The position numbers and the translations under genes are program-made. Shown here in pieces: positions 1-5,802 of a stretch of DNA of 6,698 nt. The DNA comes from Halomonas sp. (GTDB lineage: Bacteria; Pseudomonadota; Gammaproteobacteria; Pseudomonadales; Oleiphilaceae), in NCBI GenBank assembly GCA_007135745.1, contig SLIH01000320.1:1-6698 (forward strand), read 5' to 3'. The notes under the pieces were generated by a model that worked only from the letters and a program-made list of their open reading frames with translations, made no database searches and was not told the origin of the DNA. Position 1 is the first letter of the stretch, and the number at the start of each line of letters is the position of its first letter.

Positions 1-348
1 GCGAATGCGCTTAAGGTGCTTCGGGTCTGGGGTCACCTTTTCACGAGGCACCCCCTCAATCCGCTGAATGTCATAGTCTCGCGCGGAAATGGTCACCTTG
101 CGGGTTTTGGTAGAGCCATCGGGCTTTTCCAGTCGGACCTCATGTTCTTCGTCCGCCTCTCGGCCAAAACCGAGGGCAAAACGCCCAGCCGGTGTCACCG
201 GCACTTCTTCGTCATTGAGATAAACACGGGTTCCCGCCTCGGTCTCGCCAAACAGCAAAGCGCCCTGCTTGAACTGCCCCTCCAGCTCCAGCGCCTGGAC
301 GGACCAGGCAAAACCCATGAGAAAAACAAGAGAAACTATGGGGCGCAT
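1..348 (-). CDS. M23-family secreted cell-wall peptidase, N-terminal part (truncated by window edge)
   Basis: Seen: an open minus-strand frame of 116 codons starts at the ATG at 348 and runs off the left edge without a stop. The first 19 residues (MRPIVSLVFLMGFAWSVQA) form a signal peptide with a basic start, a hydrophobic core and a VQA cleavage site, so the product should be exported. A beta-rich region follows (residues about 20-95), then DYDIQRIEGVP and a VTPDP segment. Family knowledge: this order is typical of the N-terminal domain of gammaproteobacterial M23 (LytM-type) metallopeptidases, which cut peptidoglycan cross-links in the periplasm. The zinc-binding HxxxD and HxH motifs would lie beyond the edge, so catalytic activity is not shown. 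The start is supported by the signal peptide and by an AGAGGT Shine-Dalgarno-like sequence about 8-9 bases upstream. The gene is divergent from the AlkB-like gene. Confidence 0.8.
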   Translation of the reverse strand, partial: MRPIVSLVFLMGFAWSVQALELEGQFKQGALLFGETEAGTRVYLNDEEVPVTPAGRFALGFGREADEEHEVRLEKPDGSTKTRKVTISARDYDIQRIEGVPREKVTPDPKHLKRIR

Positions 349-372
349 TAAGCAATACCTCTGAAATGAAGG

Positions 373-391
373 GTTCCGGGGTGGCCGGAAC
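373..391. repeat. Perfect 7-bp inverted repeat (GTTCCGG-N5-CCGGAAC)
   Basis: Seen directly: GTTCCGG at 373-379 and CCGGAAC at 385-391, separated by GGTGG. It lies in the gap between two divergent genes and touches the -10 of the candidate M23 promoter. It could be an operator for a dimeric regulator, or an RNA hairpin at the very 5' end of the M23 transcript. No T-tract follows, so it is not a typical terminator. Confidence 0.6.
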
Positions 392-417
392 GATACTGTG
401 CCCGTTATTGTTGTCGA
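390..417 (-). promoter_or_regulatory. Candidate sigma70 promoter for the M23 peptidase gene
   Basis: Read on the minus strand, TCGACA (412-417, 5 of 6 to TTGACA) is followed after 16 bases by TATCGT (390-395, 4 of 6 to TATAAT). Transcription would begin near 384, giving a leader of about 36 nt before the ATG at 348. The match is moderate and was found by eye, so the call rests mainly on its position upstream of a gene that needs a promoter. Confidence 0.33.
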
Positions 418-426
418 TACTGACAG
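411..426. promoter_or_regulatory. Weak LexA-box-like element upstream of the AlkB-like gene
   Basis: TTGT-N8-ACAG (411-414 and 423-426) differs from the core gammaproteobacterial SOS box CTGT-N8-ACAG at one base. The mismatch is at the conserved first C, and the central eight bases (CGATACTG) lack the usual AT alternation. It ends 29 bp before the preferred AlkB-like start and overlaps the -35 of the candidate M23 promoter. Position makes it interesting, but the match is weak. Confidence 0.2.
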
Positions 427-455
427 AAGGCTGCAACCAGAACGCTTCAACCCGA

Positions 456-1037
456 ATGAATTACAATATCGGCGACCATCAACTGATCCTGCACCAGAAT
501 TTTCTGCCTGATGACGAGGCGTCTGCTCTGCTGCTCCGGCTGCAGAAAGAGATTCCCTGGCACCAGGGGCGCATCCGCCTTTTTGGACGGGAGCGGACAA
601 TCCCTCGCAAGCAATGCTGGGTTGCCGAAGCGGGGCTCAGCTACCGCTATTCCGGCAGCACGCTGGAACCCACGCCCTGGCCTGAATGGCTCCGCCCTTT
701 AGCGGCGAAGGTATCCAGAGCAGCCGGCTGTAATTTCAACAGCGTACTGTGCAACCTTTACCGGGATGGCCAGGACAGCATGGGCTGGCACAGTGACGAT
801 GAGCCAGAGCTGGGCACTGATCCGATCATCGCCTCCCTGAGCCTTGGGGCGGAGCGACGCTTTCGTTTCCGACACCGGCAGGACCATAAACACACGCGCT
901 GCCTTTTACTGCCAAACAACAGCCTGCTGATCATGCCCGCGGGGCTTCAGGCCCAGTGGCAGCACGAATTACCGAAGACACGGCAACTTACGGGGCCGAG
1001 AGTCAATCTCACTTTTCGTCATGTTGTGCACGGCTGA
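456..1037 (+). CDS. AlkB-like (ALKBH2/3-type) 2-oxoglutarate/Fe(II)-dependent dioxygenase
   Basis: Likely removes methyl adducts such as 1-methyladenine and 3-methylcytosine from nucleic acid by oxidative demethylation, in the cytoplasm. Seen, numbered from the 456 start (193 aa): NLY with N100/Y102 in the 2-oxoglutarate position; H112-x-D114 in GWHSDDE, and H170 in WQHELP, as the iron ligands; and PRVNLTFR carrying R182 and R188, the AlkB signature. The segment around the HxD motif resembles ALKBH2/3-type proteins more than E. coli AlkB. The frame is open back to an ATG at 366, which would add 30 residues including a hydrophobic run. I prefer 456: the extension overlaps the divergent intergenic elements, has no ribosome-binding site, and would put a signal-like sequence on a cytoplasmic repair enzyme. 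No good Shine-Dalgarno precedes 456 either. The last 29 bp overlap the convergent Lon-like gene. Confidence 0.88.
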   Translation: MNYNIGDHQLILHQNFLPDDEASALLLRLQKEIPWHQGRIRLFGRERTIPRKQCWVAEAGLSYRYSGSTLEPTPWPEWLRPLAAKVSRAAGCNFNSVLCNLYRDGQDSMGWHSDDEPELGTDPIIASLSLGAERRFRFRHRQDHKHTRCLLLPNNSLLIMPAGLQAQWQHELPKTRQLTGPRVNLTFRHVVHG

Positions 1038-3381
1038 GCTTCTCGAGACGCCGGGCGATGCGCCCGTAAAGCGAATCGGCCGGATAACGTCCGCGACGGT
1101 CTGCCGTGCCAGGCTTCATTCCAAGCAACAGGGAAAGCGCCTCCTCTACGTTCCGCACCGCATAGAGCATCAGCTCACCACGGCTCACCGCTTCAAGTAC
1201 GCGGGTATCGAGCATCAGATTCTGGACGTTGGCCGCAGGGAGCAACACCACCTTGTTCCCGGTATCTCCCAGGGCCTGGCAGGTATCGTGAAAGCCCTCG
1301 ATTTTCTCATTGAGTCCGCCAACGGGCTGCACGGCGCCAAACTGGCTTACCGCGCCGGTCACCGCCATATTCTGGTTAATCGGCACCTCCGCCAGTGCGG
1401 AAACAATGGCACAGAGTTCAGCGAGTGAAGCACTGTCACCGTCAATTTCCGCGTAGGACTGCTCAAAGGTGAGCGTGGCCGACAACGACATGGGCTGACG
1501 CCGGGCAAAACGCGAGGTCAACCAGGCGGAAAGTATCATCACGCCCTTGGAATGAATGGAGCCACTGAGTTTCACATCCCGCTCGATATGCACCACGTCG
1601 CCCTCGCCGTACTGACAGGTCGCGGTGATGCGATTGGGAAGACCAAACTCATAGCCCCCGGTGCTCAGAACGGACAATCCGTTAACCTGTCCGACAGTGC
1701 GTCCACTGACGCTGAGAAGCGTTGAGCCGTCGGCAAAGCCGCGCAGAAACTGATCCCGGATCCGCGCGGACCGGTAATCCGCGCTGCTCAGCGCTTTCTG
1801 CACGTGTTCCACGGTGACCTTTCTGGCGCCCTCCTCCCTGGCCCAGTAATCCGATTCCCGCAGAATGTTGGCAATATCCGCAGCATGCAGTGACAGCCGA
1901 TCCTGATGTTCCGCCAGGCGGGCACTGTATTCGATAATCCGGGCCACCGCACGGCGCTCACAGTGCAGCAGATCCTTTTCATGGCACAGGCTGGCTATGA
2001 ACTTGGCGTAAAGCAGCTGGCTCTCCGAATTCCTCGGCATATCATTTTCAAAATCCGCGGTCACGCGAAAGAGCTCGGCAAACTCGGGATCGTAATCCTG
2101 CAACAGCAGCCAGGTCTCGCGGTCGCCGAAGAGCACAATTTTCACGTTGAGGGGGATCGCCTGGGGTTCCAGGGAGATGGTTCCGGACAGCGTCAGCTCC
2201 CGCTCCAGCGAGTGAATGCTGATCTCGTTGGAGCGCATCGCGCGCTTGAGCGCGTCCCAGACAAAATGATGCTCCAGGACCTTGATGGCGTCCATGAGCA
2301 GATAGCCCCCGTTTGCACGGTGCAGACTGCCCGGGCGAATGAGAGAGAAATCAGTGAATACCGTTCCCTTGTAGGTCACGTTTTCTATATAGCCGAAAAG
2401 GTTGTGGTAGGTGGGGTTATCCTCCACCACCACCGGCGTTTCCTTTCCTTCACGGCTGACCAGGACGTTGATCCGATAACGGCGCGGAAGGCGATGCTCC
2501 AGGGCTGCATAGGCGAACGCGGCCTTGTCCTCACTGTCTTCAAGAAAGATATCGAGATTTTCCGCGATGTCGGACTTCATTGCTTCCAGGTGCTCGGTAA
2601 TCGCCTTGTGCGCCTGGTAGCGCTCGGACACCTCATCAATCAGGTGTTCCGCCACATGGTCCACGGTTTCCTGGTTTAGCGCCTGTTGCTTCTCCGCATG
2701 CTCCTCCTCCCAACTGGCGAGCTTGCGCATCACGCGCCGCAGCTTTTTCTCCAATACCCGAATCGTCTCTTCAAACGCCTCACGCTGTTCCTGAGGCAGT
2801 TCACTGAACGACTCATTGGTGTGAGGCTCTTCGCCATTCATTGCCGTCAGGCGGTAGCCCCCGGGCGTACTCATGGACAGATCAACGTGCTTCTTCCTTG
2901 CCTCTTCAGCAAGCTCATTGAGCGCCTTTTCCTGACGTGAGGCGTAATACTGTTTGAGCTCGTCCGCCCGAGCCTGAAAGGTGTCGCTGTCAAACGCCTG
3001 GGGAATGACCTTCATCAGTCGCGAAACCAGTCGGTCCACATCCTGGCGAAGCTTCTCCCCCAACCCGGCGGGAAGACGCAACACCCTGGGATATCTGGGA
3101 TCATCATAGTTGGCCACATAACACCAGTCCGAGGCCGGATCACCCTCGCGCGAGGTCAAGCGAAGGTAGCGAAGCAGCATGGTGCGCTTGCCCAGGCCAT
3201 TACGCCCCACCGCATAGACGTTATAACCGCCATGGGGCATGGAAAGCGCGAACCGTACGGCAGCCCGCGCTCTGTCCTGCCCAACAATCTCGTTGAGGGG
3301 CTCCAGTGCCCGGGTACTGGCAAAGGGCAATTCCTTGAGAACACAGGCTTTATAAAGGCGACGGGGGTTAAGTGGTTTCAA
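1009..3381 (-). CDS. Lon-family AAA+ ATP-dependent protease (LonB/YcbZ-like), TTG start
   Basis: A 790-aa ATP-driven serine protease, probably cytosolic and acting on damaged or regulatory proteins (family inference). Seen: N-terminal EPLNEIVGQDRA, then Walker A GRNGLGKRT at 59-67 with K65; a charged, helical and probably coiled-coil insert at about 190-285; a Walker-B-like segment GGYLLMDA at 358-365; DPEFAELFRVTADF at 431-444 with a likely arginine finger R439; and a C-terminal Lon proteolytic domain from about 555. The Ser-Lys dyad is S650 in DGDSAS and K693 in GGLNEKIEG. It lacks the N-terminal substrate domain of classical Lon; the layout fits the AAA_32 / LonB-lid / Lon_C architecture and is complete. 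The start codon is TTG at 3379-3381. An in-frame TAA lies 21 bases upstream, so no longer start exists, and GGAAG sits 6 bases before it. The 3' end overlaps the AlkB-like gene. Confidence 0.93.
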   Translation of the reverse strand: MKPLNPRRLYKACVLKELPFASTRALEPLNEIVGQDRARAAVRFALSMPHGGYNVYAVGRNGLGKRTMLLRYLRLTSREGDPASDWCYVANYDDPRYPRVLRLPAGLGEKLRQDVDRLVSRLMKVIPQAFDSDTFQARADELKQYYASRQEKALNELAEEARKKHVDLSMSTPGGYRLTAMNGEEPHTNESFSELPQEQREAFEETIRVLEKKLRRVMRKLASWEEEHAEKQQALNQETVDHVAEHLIDEVSERYQAHKAITEHLEAMKSDIAENLDIFLEDSEDKAAFAYAALEHRLPRRYRINVLVSREGKETPVVVEDNPTYHNLFGYIENVTYKGTVFTDFSLIRPGSLHRANGGYLLMDAIKVLEHHFVWDALKRAMRSNEISIHSLERELTLSGTISLEPQAIPLNVKIVLFGDRETWLLLQDYDPEFAELFRVTADFENDMPRNSESQLLYAKFIASLCHEKDLLHCERRAVARIIEYSARLAEHQDRLSLHAADIANILRESDYWAREEGARKVTVEHVQKALSSADYRSARIRDQFLRGFADGSTLLSVSGRTVGQVNGLSVLSTGGYEFGLPNRITATCQYGEGDVVHIERDVKLSGSIHSKGVMILSAWLTSRFARRQPMSLSATLTFEQSYAEIDGDSASLAELCAIVSALAEVPINQNMAVTGAVSQFGAVQPVGGLNEKIEGFHDTCQALGDTGNKVVLLPAANVQNLMLDTRVLEAVSRGELMLYAVRNVEEALSLLLGMKPGTADRRGRYPADSLYGRIARRLEKLSRAQHDEK

Positions 3382-3387
3382 TGGCGG

Positions 3388-3392
3388 CTTCC
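3388..3392 (-). promoter_or_regulatory. Ribosome-binding site fixing the TTG start of the Lon-like gene
   Basis: On the minus strand GGAAG occupies 3392-3388 with a 6-base spacer to TTG at 3381-3379. Together with the in-frame TAA at 3402-3400 this leaves TTG as the only start that preserves the conserved N-terminus. Confidence 0.65.
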
Positions 3393-3409
3393 GGTCGGGT
3401 TACGGCTGA

Positions 3410-3437
3410 TTCACAACTTCAAGTGGGGCACTTTAAC
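3410..3437 (+). promoter_or_regulatory. Candidate sigma70 promoter for the Arg-rich ORF
   Basis: TTCACA (3410-3415, 5 of 6 to TTGACA), a 16-base spacer, then TTTAAC (3432-3437, 4 of 6 to TATAAT). Transcription would start near 3444 and read toward the small ORF at 3557. The rest of the 175-bp gap between the divergent genes (3382-3556) shows no stronger signal. Several CTTGA-like words occur on the minus strand, but none is paired with a good heat-shock -10. Confidence 0.33.
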
Positions 3438-3556
3438 GCGATGGGAATCCATTACAAGTCCCCTGGCCCCTCAAGTTTTCACGACAACTGCCGATAACCC
3501 CAATGAGGCTATCACTACCGATCACTGGGATCATCGACAGGCAGTCACGAACCGAA

Positions 3557-3844
3557 ATGGACATACCGCGAGATTACAGCAATCATCGCCCGCTGCCCGG
3601 ACAGACGGGTAATCGCACGCGCCAGGCCGAGCCATCTGCTGCAATGACCAATGGTCCGGAAGCGGTGCGCGTCCAGGACCGCCGTCGTCGGCCAGATCGC
3701 CGTCAGCGCCGGAAACAGTCCTACCAGGGGCCAGAGCGCAGACGCGGGTTTGACCGGCGCCAGCCACGCCTGCTCAATCCGCGCACCGGCCGCCCGGAAT
3801 CACTGGAAAGCTCAACGGGCCGTACTCTGGACATCCGGGTGTAA
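3557..3844 (+). CDS. Small arginine-rich hypothetical protein
   Basis: Product unknown; I recognise no enzyme family. Seen: 95 residues from the ATG at 3557, of which 23 are arginine. Residues 41-66 hold clusters DRRRRPDRRQRRK and GPERRRGFDRR, followed by a less charged tail (QPRLLNPRTGRPES, ending TLDIRV). There is no signal peptide and no membrane segment. Similar DRR/ERR strings often occur next to PilZ or GGDEF domains in gammaproteobacteria (recollection, not a search), and a PilZ gene lies next on the same strand. The high positive charge could suit nucleic-acid or membrane-phosphate binding, but that is only inference. The start is uncertain: an ATG at 3503 is in frame but opens with unusual codons, another ATG is at 3644, and none has a clear ribosome-binding site. 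Both opposite-strand frames here lack any recognisable protein. Confidence 0.55.
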   Translation: MDIPRDYSNHRPLPGQTGNRTRQAEPSAAMTNGPEAVRVQDRRRRPDRRQRRKQSYQGPERRRGFDRRQPRLLNPRTGRPESLESSTGRTLDIRV

Positions 3845-4153
3845 AGCTCGAAATCTGTAATGTGCACAAAGTCACACCCTGAACCTTAATCAATTTCCAT
3901 TTAGTAACGCCTGGGCCAGAATTGATCGTTGCGGGTAGTGGAAATCCCTTACGTTCGTGTGCGGCACCGGGAGATCCACAGAAAGCCAACAACAGCGGAG
4001 AGGGAAACAGCGCTGATGAGCAGTTTTGGCGAGCATGGAAATCCATCCCAAAACATGACCAGGCGATTCGGCCGAACGCGTGGGCACGCCTTCCATTCGG
4101 ATACTGGTCGTCCCCAGTATGCTCGGGTTGGTACAGAGAGCAATGGTGAACCT
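3845..4153 (+). other. 309-bp gene-poor leader between the Arg-rich ORF and the PilZ gene
   Basis: No convincing protein or RNA gene. It contains the CRP-like site at 3861-3876, an inverted pair ATCAATT (3889-3895) and AATTGAT (3920-3926), a perfect 10-bp palindrome TTCGGCCGAA (4067-4076), and ATGGA-AA-TCCAT (4035-4046). The PilZ frame is open through the second half, from an ATG at 4016 preceded by GGAGAGGG. Third codon positions there look mixed, unlike the GC-rich PilZ domain, so I treat it as probable leader. Confidence 0.45.
3861..3876. promoter_or_regulatory. CRP/Vfr-like binding site
   Basis: The 16-mer TGTGCACAAAGTCACA matches the CRP consensus TGTGA-N6-TCACA at 9 of 10 fixed positions, with A to C at the fifth base. 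It lies 17 bp after the Arg-rich ORF stop and upstream of the PilZ gene. A weak -10-like TTTAGT at 3900-3905 would put the site near -43, close to class II spacing. Found by eye; binding is inferred. Confidence 0.4.
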
Positions 4154-4588
4154 ATGGCCGGACAACCGAGCGTCCGTGTAGACGAAGGAATAACCACACT
4201 GGCAAATTACGAAGACCAACGGATTCAGCCCCGTTTCCAGGCGCCCTGCCTGAGCGTACACATGCGATGCAGAGGCTGGATCGGCTGGCAAAAAGACCCC
4301 GAACCAGTGGAATGCGTTGACATCAACCGGTACGGAACCGCCTTGGTCACGCAACGTGAATTGCGAATCGGAAGCCGTCTCCTCCTGGACTTCAAGGGCA
4401 AGTACATCACGCAGTCGGATGTCAGGGCCACGGTTGTCAGTCGCGTCCAGCTTGAGGATGGCAGTTATCGCCTCGGCATCCAGTTCGTATATTGCATTGA
4501 TCGCCGCAATTACTCCCGGGCAATTGACAACGCCCTGTCCCAGATCGAGGCATTCTGTCGCCGCCGCATGGCTCGATATCGGAACTGA
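4154..4588 (+). CDS. PilZ-domain protein (possible c-di-GMP binder)
   Basis: A 144-aa soluble protein, probably a cyclic-di-GMP effector or a relative. Seen: RIQPR at residues 23-27 matches the RxxxR switch motif; DINRYG at 56-61 occupies the place of (D/N)xSxxG with Asn instead of Ser; GSRLLLDF, a beta segment YRLGIQFVY and a C-terminal basic helix (about 120-144) complete a PilZ-like barrel. No signal peptide or membrane helix is present, and no second domain is fused, so it would act through a partner. Start choice: ATG 4154 has GGTGA four bases upstream and begins just before the domain. An in-frame ATG at 4016 (GGAGAGGG, about 11 bases away) would add 46 residues of low-complexity sequence with different codon character, so I prefer the shorter form. 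The gene converges on the J-like gene, with 27 bp between the two stops. Confidence 0.8.
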   Translation: MAGQPSVRVDEGITTLANYEDQRIQPRFQAPCLSVHMRCRGWIGWQKDPEPVECVDINRYGTALVTQRELRIGSRLLLDFKGKYITQSDVRATVVSRVQLEDGSYRLGIQFVYCIDRRNYSRAIDNALSQIEAFCRRRMARYRN

Positions 4589-4636
4589 AAACACAACGGG
4601 GGCGGGCGTGATCCATCAGCCCTCACCACCCCCGCC
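4587..4636 (-). terminator. Possible terminator for the J-like gene (GC hairpin, short T-rich tail)
   Basis: On the minus strand GGCGGG and GTGA within 4636-4623 can pair with TCAC and CCCGCC within 4611-4601, leaving an asymmetric internal loop. GTTGTGTTTTC follows (4597-4587). The left arm is made of the glycine codons at the end of the J-like gene and the stop codon lies in the loop. The stem is imperfect and the T-tract is short, so this is tentative. No T-tract is present for the plus-strand PilZ transcript. Confidence 0.25.
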
Positions 4637-5326
4637 ACCAAACAGTATTGTCAACAGCATCAGGAAGATGACCCAGCCGATCAGGGCCAACCCGAGCCCT
4701 CTCGGTGCCCCCTGCATCTCTCCTTCGACCCCGCCCGCACCGGAATCCGAAAACGGACCGATATTCGCTTCCTCTGGCCTGGGGTCTCCCAGAACCATCC
4801 GAACTCGATCCTCGGGAAAGGCCTTGGTTAGCTGCTTACGGTGTCGACTCCAACCCAAACGCTTGTCCAGATATCGCAGCACCTCTGCATTGATACCAAC
4901 ATCGCCTGGATGAGCCTGCCGGGAAACAAAATCGAACAGGCTGAACCGCAATACTTCCGTGACACCGTCCTTGTGGGCACGCTCACCTTCGAGCTGGGCC
5001 CGCCAGCGCTTGAGATCACCCCTCCAGCTGGGGTTGGCATAAACCGACTCCAACTCGGTCATCACCTGACCGGCGTACATCTCTGCCTCTGGCGTTGCCC
5101 GCCCTGGCATTTCGACATGGTCAGGGTCAGCCAGGTCCGGCCCGAAGTCCTCATCCAGCGGCTCGGCACCGGCCTCAAGCATCGCCTGCTCATAGGCTGC
5201 ACGAAGTTCCCGGTACCGCTCCGGCTGCTTGCGTGGATCAACAAATCTAAGCTGTTGCTCAAACGCCTGCTCGATGTCTTCCGGATTGGTACTGGGAGAC
5301 ATTCCCAGGGTCGCCCATATACTCAT
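4616..5326 (-). CDS. Tail-anchored protein with degenerate J-domain-like N-terminus
   Basis: A 236-aa protein, probably a DnaJ-like co-chaperone relative held in the inner membrane; function unproven. Seen: residues 1-50 (MSIWATLGM, then a helix with PEDIEQAFEQQLRF, then PERYRELRAAYEQAM) match the helical pattern of short bacterial J-like domains. The HPD tripeptide that stimulates DnaK ATPase is absent: the loop reads FVDPRKQPERY. A middle alpha-helical region (about 80-180) has no family I recognise. One hydrophobic helix at about 208-229 is followed only by GGGGGEG, so the protein should be tail-anchored with its bulk in the cytoplasm. The start at ATG 5326 has GAGAGG five bases upstream; an in-frame TTG at 5359 would add 11 residues with no gain. 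It is read in the same direction as recA-yheU but 218 bp away, with its own candidate promoter. Confidence 0.78.
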   Translation of the reverse strand: MSIWATLGMSPSTNPEDIEQAFEQQLRFVDPRKQPERYRELRAAYEQAMLEAGAEPLDEDFGPDLADPDHVEMPGRATPEAEMYAGQVMTELESVYANPSWRGDLKRWRAQLEGERAHKDGVTEVLRFSLFDFVSRQAHPGDVGINAEVLRYLDKRLGWSRHRKQLTKAFPEDRVRMVLGDPRPEEANIGPFSDSGAGGVEGEMQGAPRGLGLALIGWVIFLMLLTILFGGGGGEG

Positions 5327-5427
5327 GCCTGCCTCTCTGTTCCGGTAATCCAACTCCAAAAACCAGCAGAGCCCAAAAGCTTCGACCAGCTAACTTTGCA
5401 CCCCGCTCGGCAATCTTACCTCTATTG

Positions 5428-5457
5428 GTTAAATGGTTCCCATTCCACAGCTTTCAA
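5428..5457 (-). promoter_or_regulatory. Candidate sigma70 promoter for the J-like gene
   Basis: On the minus strand TTGAAA (5457-5452, 5 of 6 to TTGACA), an 18-base spacer, then TTTAAC (5433-5428, 4 of 6 to TATAAT). Transcription would start near 5421, leaving a 5' leader of about 95 nt before the ATG at 5326. The rest of the 218-bp gap (5327-5544) shows no gene. Confidence 0.35.
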
Positions 5458-5544
5458 GCTCACCCTCACAGTGGAGCGGACGGCGATAGGAAACCTTCCC
5501 GAGAGTATAGGCAGCGACAGGCAAAGAGCCTGCACGAACACGAA

Positions 5545-5802
5545 TCACTGATCAGAAGGATCGCCGACCGCTTCCAGCTCGCGCTCGTCCAGCCGGTCGG
5601 CAGGCACAAGACTGGCCACCTGATTGGGGTTATTGGGCGTGTAAAGAATAACCAGATTCCCCCGCCGTAATTGGTGTTGAATCTGTTCCCGGCACTCAAG
5701 CAACGGCTCCTCGAGGTCACTGCATCCGTTTTCCCGGATGCAGTACTCATCCACGAGGGCCGCCAAAGCGTCAGCGGACAATTCCTGCCAGGGAATGATC
5801 AT
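5545..5802 (-). CDS. YheU (UPF0270) family protein
   Basis: An 85-aa protein of the YheU/UPF0270 family, whose molecular function is not known. Seen: the signature opening [13 protein letters not shown], a short helix containing LVDEYCIREN, a second helix with REQIQHQLRRGNLVILYT, and an acidic, probably disordered C-terminus (DERELEAVGDPSDQ). E. coli YheU is about 72 residues, so this one carries a slightly longer tail. The ATG (5802-5800) overlaps the recA stop codon in TGATG, and GAAG lies five bases upstream inside recA, so translation is probably coupled and the two genes form an operon. In many gammaproteobacteria recX occupies this position; no RecX-like frame is seen between here and the J-like gene. 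The family call is good; the role beside recA is inference. Confidence 0.85.
   Translation of the reverse strand: MIIPWQELSADALAALVDEYCIRENGCSDLEEPLLECREQIQHQLRRGNLVILYTPNNPNQVASLVPADRLDERELEAVGDPSDQ

Noticed and set aside
366..455. Lipoprotein-like N-terminal extension of the AlkB-like protein (hydrophobic run ending LTEGC)
   Set aside because: TEGC is a poor lipobox, AlkB-type enzymes work in the cytoplasm, there is no ribosome-binding site at 366, and the stretch overlaps divergent regulatory elements.
1906..2679. 257-codon open frame on the plus strand inside the Lon-like gene
   Set aside because: It is antisense to a conserved protein domain, its translation shows no recognisable motif, and high GC with strong codon bias easily leaves opposite frames open.
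3405..3476. Heat-shock (sigma32) promoter for the Lon-like gene, suggested by CTTGAA and CTTGAG words on the minus strand
   Set aside because: No CCCCAT-like -10 lies at acceptable spacing; CCCAT follows one word at about 24 bases and another at about 7.
3890..4594. 234-codon minus-strand frame across the PilZ gene
   Set aside because: The plus-strand frame carries PilZ motifs (RxxxR, DINRYG); the minus frame shows nothing recognisable and mirrors the codon bias of the real gene.
5518..5532. CAGGC-N5-GCCTG hairpin downstream of yheU as a terminator
   Set aside because: The stem is perfect but only 5 bp, and no T-tract follows on either strand, so it is not a convincing intrinsic terminator.
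4841..5551. 236-codon plus-strand frame opposite the J-like gene
   Set aside because: The minus frame has a strong ribosome-binding site, a J-like pattern and a clean terminal membrane helix; the plus frame has no recognisable domain and runs on into the intergenic region.
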